Shown: positions 63,247-64,000 of the stretch, piece after piece | How the letters are laid out: each line of letters starts with the position of its first letter | How positions within the stretch are numbered: position 1 is the first letter of the stretch | Source of the DNA: JBAZGG01 sp041653015 | GTDB lineage: Bacteria; Bacillota_I; Bacilli_A; RFN20; CAG-826 | Length of the DNA stretch: 64,000 nucleotides | Direction: 5' to 3' | Assembly: GCA_041653015.1 (NCBI GenBank) | Contig: JBAZGG010000005.1 | Span: 19,819 to 83,818, forward strand | Position numbers and translations under genes: made by a program | The notes under the pieces: model-generated | The model's database searches: none | Told to the model about the DNA's origin: nothing | The model's input: the letters and a program-made list of their open reading frames with translations, nothing else

Positions 63247-64000
63247 ATGGCAAAAATCAATGTAGAATCTGTTCAAAAGACTCCTTTTAAACTTAATTAT
63301 AAACGCACGTTCATCATCGGATTTGCATTCTTTGGCATTTTGATGCTATGGCAGATTTATAACAATTATTGTCCAACAATTCTCACAGAGCTTCTAACAA
63401 AGCAAATGCACGCTCAAGAAACTGATGTTCAATGGATCGTTGGTGTCATAATGGCCATGGATAATGTTTTTGCTATTTTCATGCTCCCTCTATTTGGAGC
63501 CTTATCTGATAAAACTCATACTAAATTTGGCAAGCGTATGCCATACATCGTCATCGGGACGATTCTCGCTTCAATCGCCCTCATTCTCATACCAGTCGCC
63601 TTTGCTTTCAATTCCTTGCTCGGTGTTATTATTGCAATGGCTCTAGTGCTTGTTTTTATGCAGATGTATCGCAATCCCGCGGTCGCTTTGATGCCAGATA
63701 TCACACCTAAACCTTTGCGTGCAAAAGCTAATGGCATTATCAATCTCGTTGGTTATTTGGGGGCAATTCTGGCGGGCGTATTGGCTCTTGTCATCACAAA
63801 CAAAAGATATTTTGTAAGCGAGAGCAATCCCGATTATCAAAACCCGATGATGTACATTCCATTCATTGTTGCCAGCGTTTTAATGATCGGAACAATGCTG
63901 CTTCTTTTCTTTACTATTAATGAGAATAAAATATTAAAGGAAATGGAACCGGAACTAAAGCGTGGCGAAGCGCTTGCTGAAGTTGATGAACCTTTGCAGG
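63247..64000 (+). CDS. GPH/MFS-type sugar transporter (partial)
   Basis: This membrane transporter is cut by the window end; 251 residues are visible with about six TM segments. S-D-K-T-H-T-K-F-G-K-R-M-P-Y-I-V (about 83-98) is the loop 2-3 signature of the glycoside-pentoside-hexuronide/SLC45-like branch, which imports sugars with cations. Start ATG with AAGG upstream. Confidence 0.82.
   Translation, partial: MAKINVESVQKTPFKLNYKRTFIIGFAFFGILMLWQIYNNYCPTILTELLTKQMHAQETDVQWIVGVIMAMDNVFAIFMLPLFGALSDKTHTKFGKRMPYIVIGTILASIALILIPVAFAFNSLLGVIIAMALVLVFMQMYRNPAVALMPDITPKPLRAKANGIINLVGYLGAILAGVLALVITNKRYFVSESNPDYQNPMMYIPFIVASVLMIGTMLLLFFTINENKILKEMEPELKRGEALAEVDEPLQ

Overview
The window comes from a Bacillota bacterium, most likely an uncultured member of the Bacilli near the Mollicutes/Erysipelotrichia branch. 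Base composition is moderately AT-rich, most signal peptides are of the Gram-positive or lipoprotein type, and the gene families are typical of that group (SipW/TasA-type exports, DegV, LemA, DUF2804, DUF1919, processive glycosyltransferase plus acyltransferase, PotABCD, FeoAB). TGA is used as a stop codon (for example at the ends of the genes at 2106, 12106 and 54574), so the Mycoplasma UGA=Trp code does not apply. Rubrerythrin, FeoAB, a nitroreductase and the absence of respiratory genes suggest an anaerobe; this is inference.

Layout. 1-3.5 kb: a surface-export cassette with two proteins carrying SipW-type signal peptides (one TasA-like, one made of eight chitin-binding-module-like repeats) and two SipW-like signal peptidases, only one with recognisable catalytic residues. 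3.5-14.8 kb: a phosphoesterase lipoprotein, a nicotinamidase-like hydrolase, a Big2/transglutaminase-like surface protein, a DUF1919 protein, a SAM-dependent methyltransferase-like protein, a CarD-type regulator with an acyl-ACP thioesterase, and small membrane proteins. 14.8-27.3 kb: an acyl-CoA/ACP ligase, a MacB/FtsX-type ABC system, an amidohydrolase with an N-terminal Cys cluster, a thioredoxin-fold lipoprotein and a complete potABCD polyamine operon. 27.3-32.6 kb: a five-tRNA operon, a C39-like peptidase, DUF5714, DUF7662-like and GrpB proteins, then tRNA-Ile2/tRNA-Ser with a duplicated tRNA-Ser 3' end and an AbiE-type toxin-antitoxin pair, which looks like a small island remnant. 32.6-45.8 kb: DUF2804, a membrane protein, initiator tRNA, a glycolipid-type glycosyltransferase/acyltransferase pair, rubrerythrin, tRNA-Asp/Phe, an MgtA-type Mg2+ ATPase behind a structured leader, a LemA pair and a DMT transporter. 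45.8-52 kb (mostly minus strand): a MarR-controlled heterodimeric ABC exporter, DegV and a PlsC acyltransferase. 52-64 kb: a repeat-rich lipoprotein, feoA-feoB-FeoB-associated protein, a ComEC-like secreted metallo-beta-lactamase-fold protein, nitroreductase, M3 peptidase, an XRE regulator coupled to a protein built from helical repeats, and a truncated GPH-type sugar transporter.

Recurrent themes are cell-surface proteins with Ig-like (Big) domains, fatty acid and glycolipid handling, and metal/polyamine import. A window-wide regulatory pattern also stands out: at least six genes have a consensus TATAAT box 6-8 nt before the start codon and no Shine-Dalgarno sequence, as expected for leaderless mRNAs. 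One of them, the MarR gene, has a perfect 14-bp palindrome over its predicted start site. No CRISPR array, complete insertion sequence, rRNA or origin was seen.
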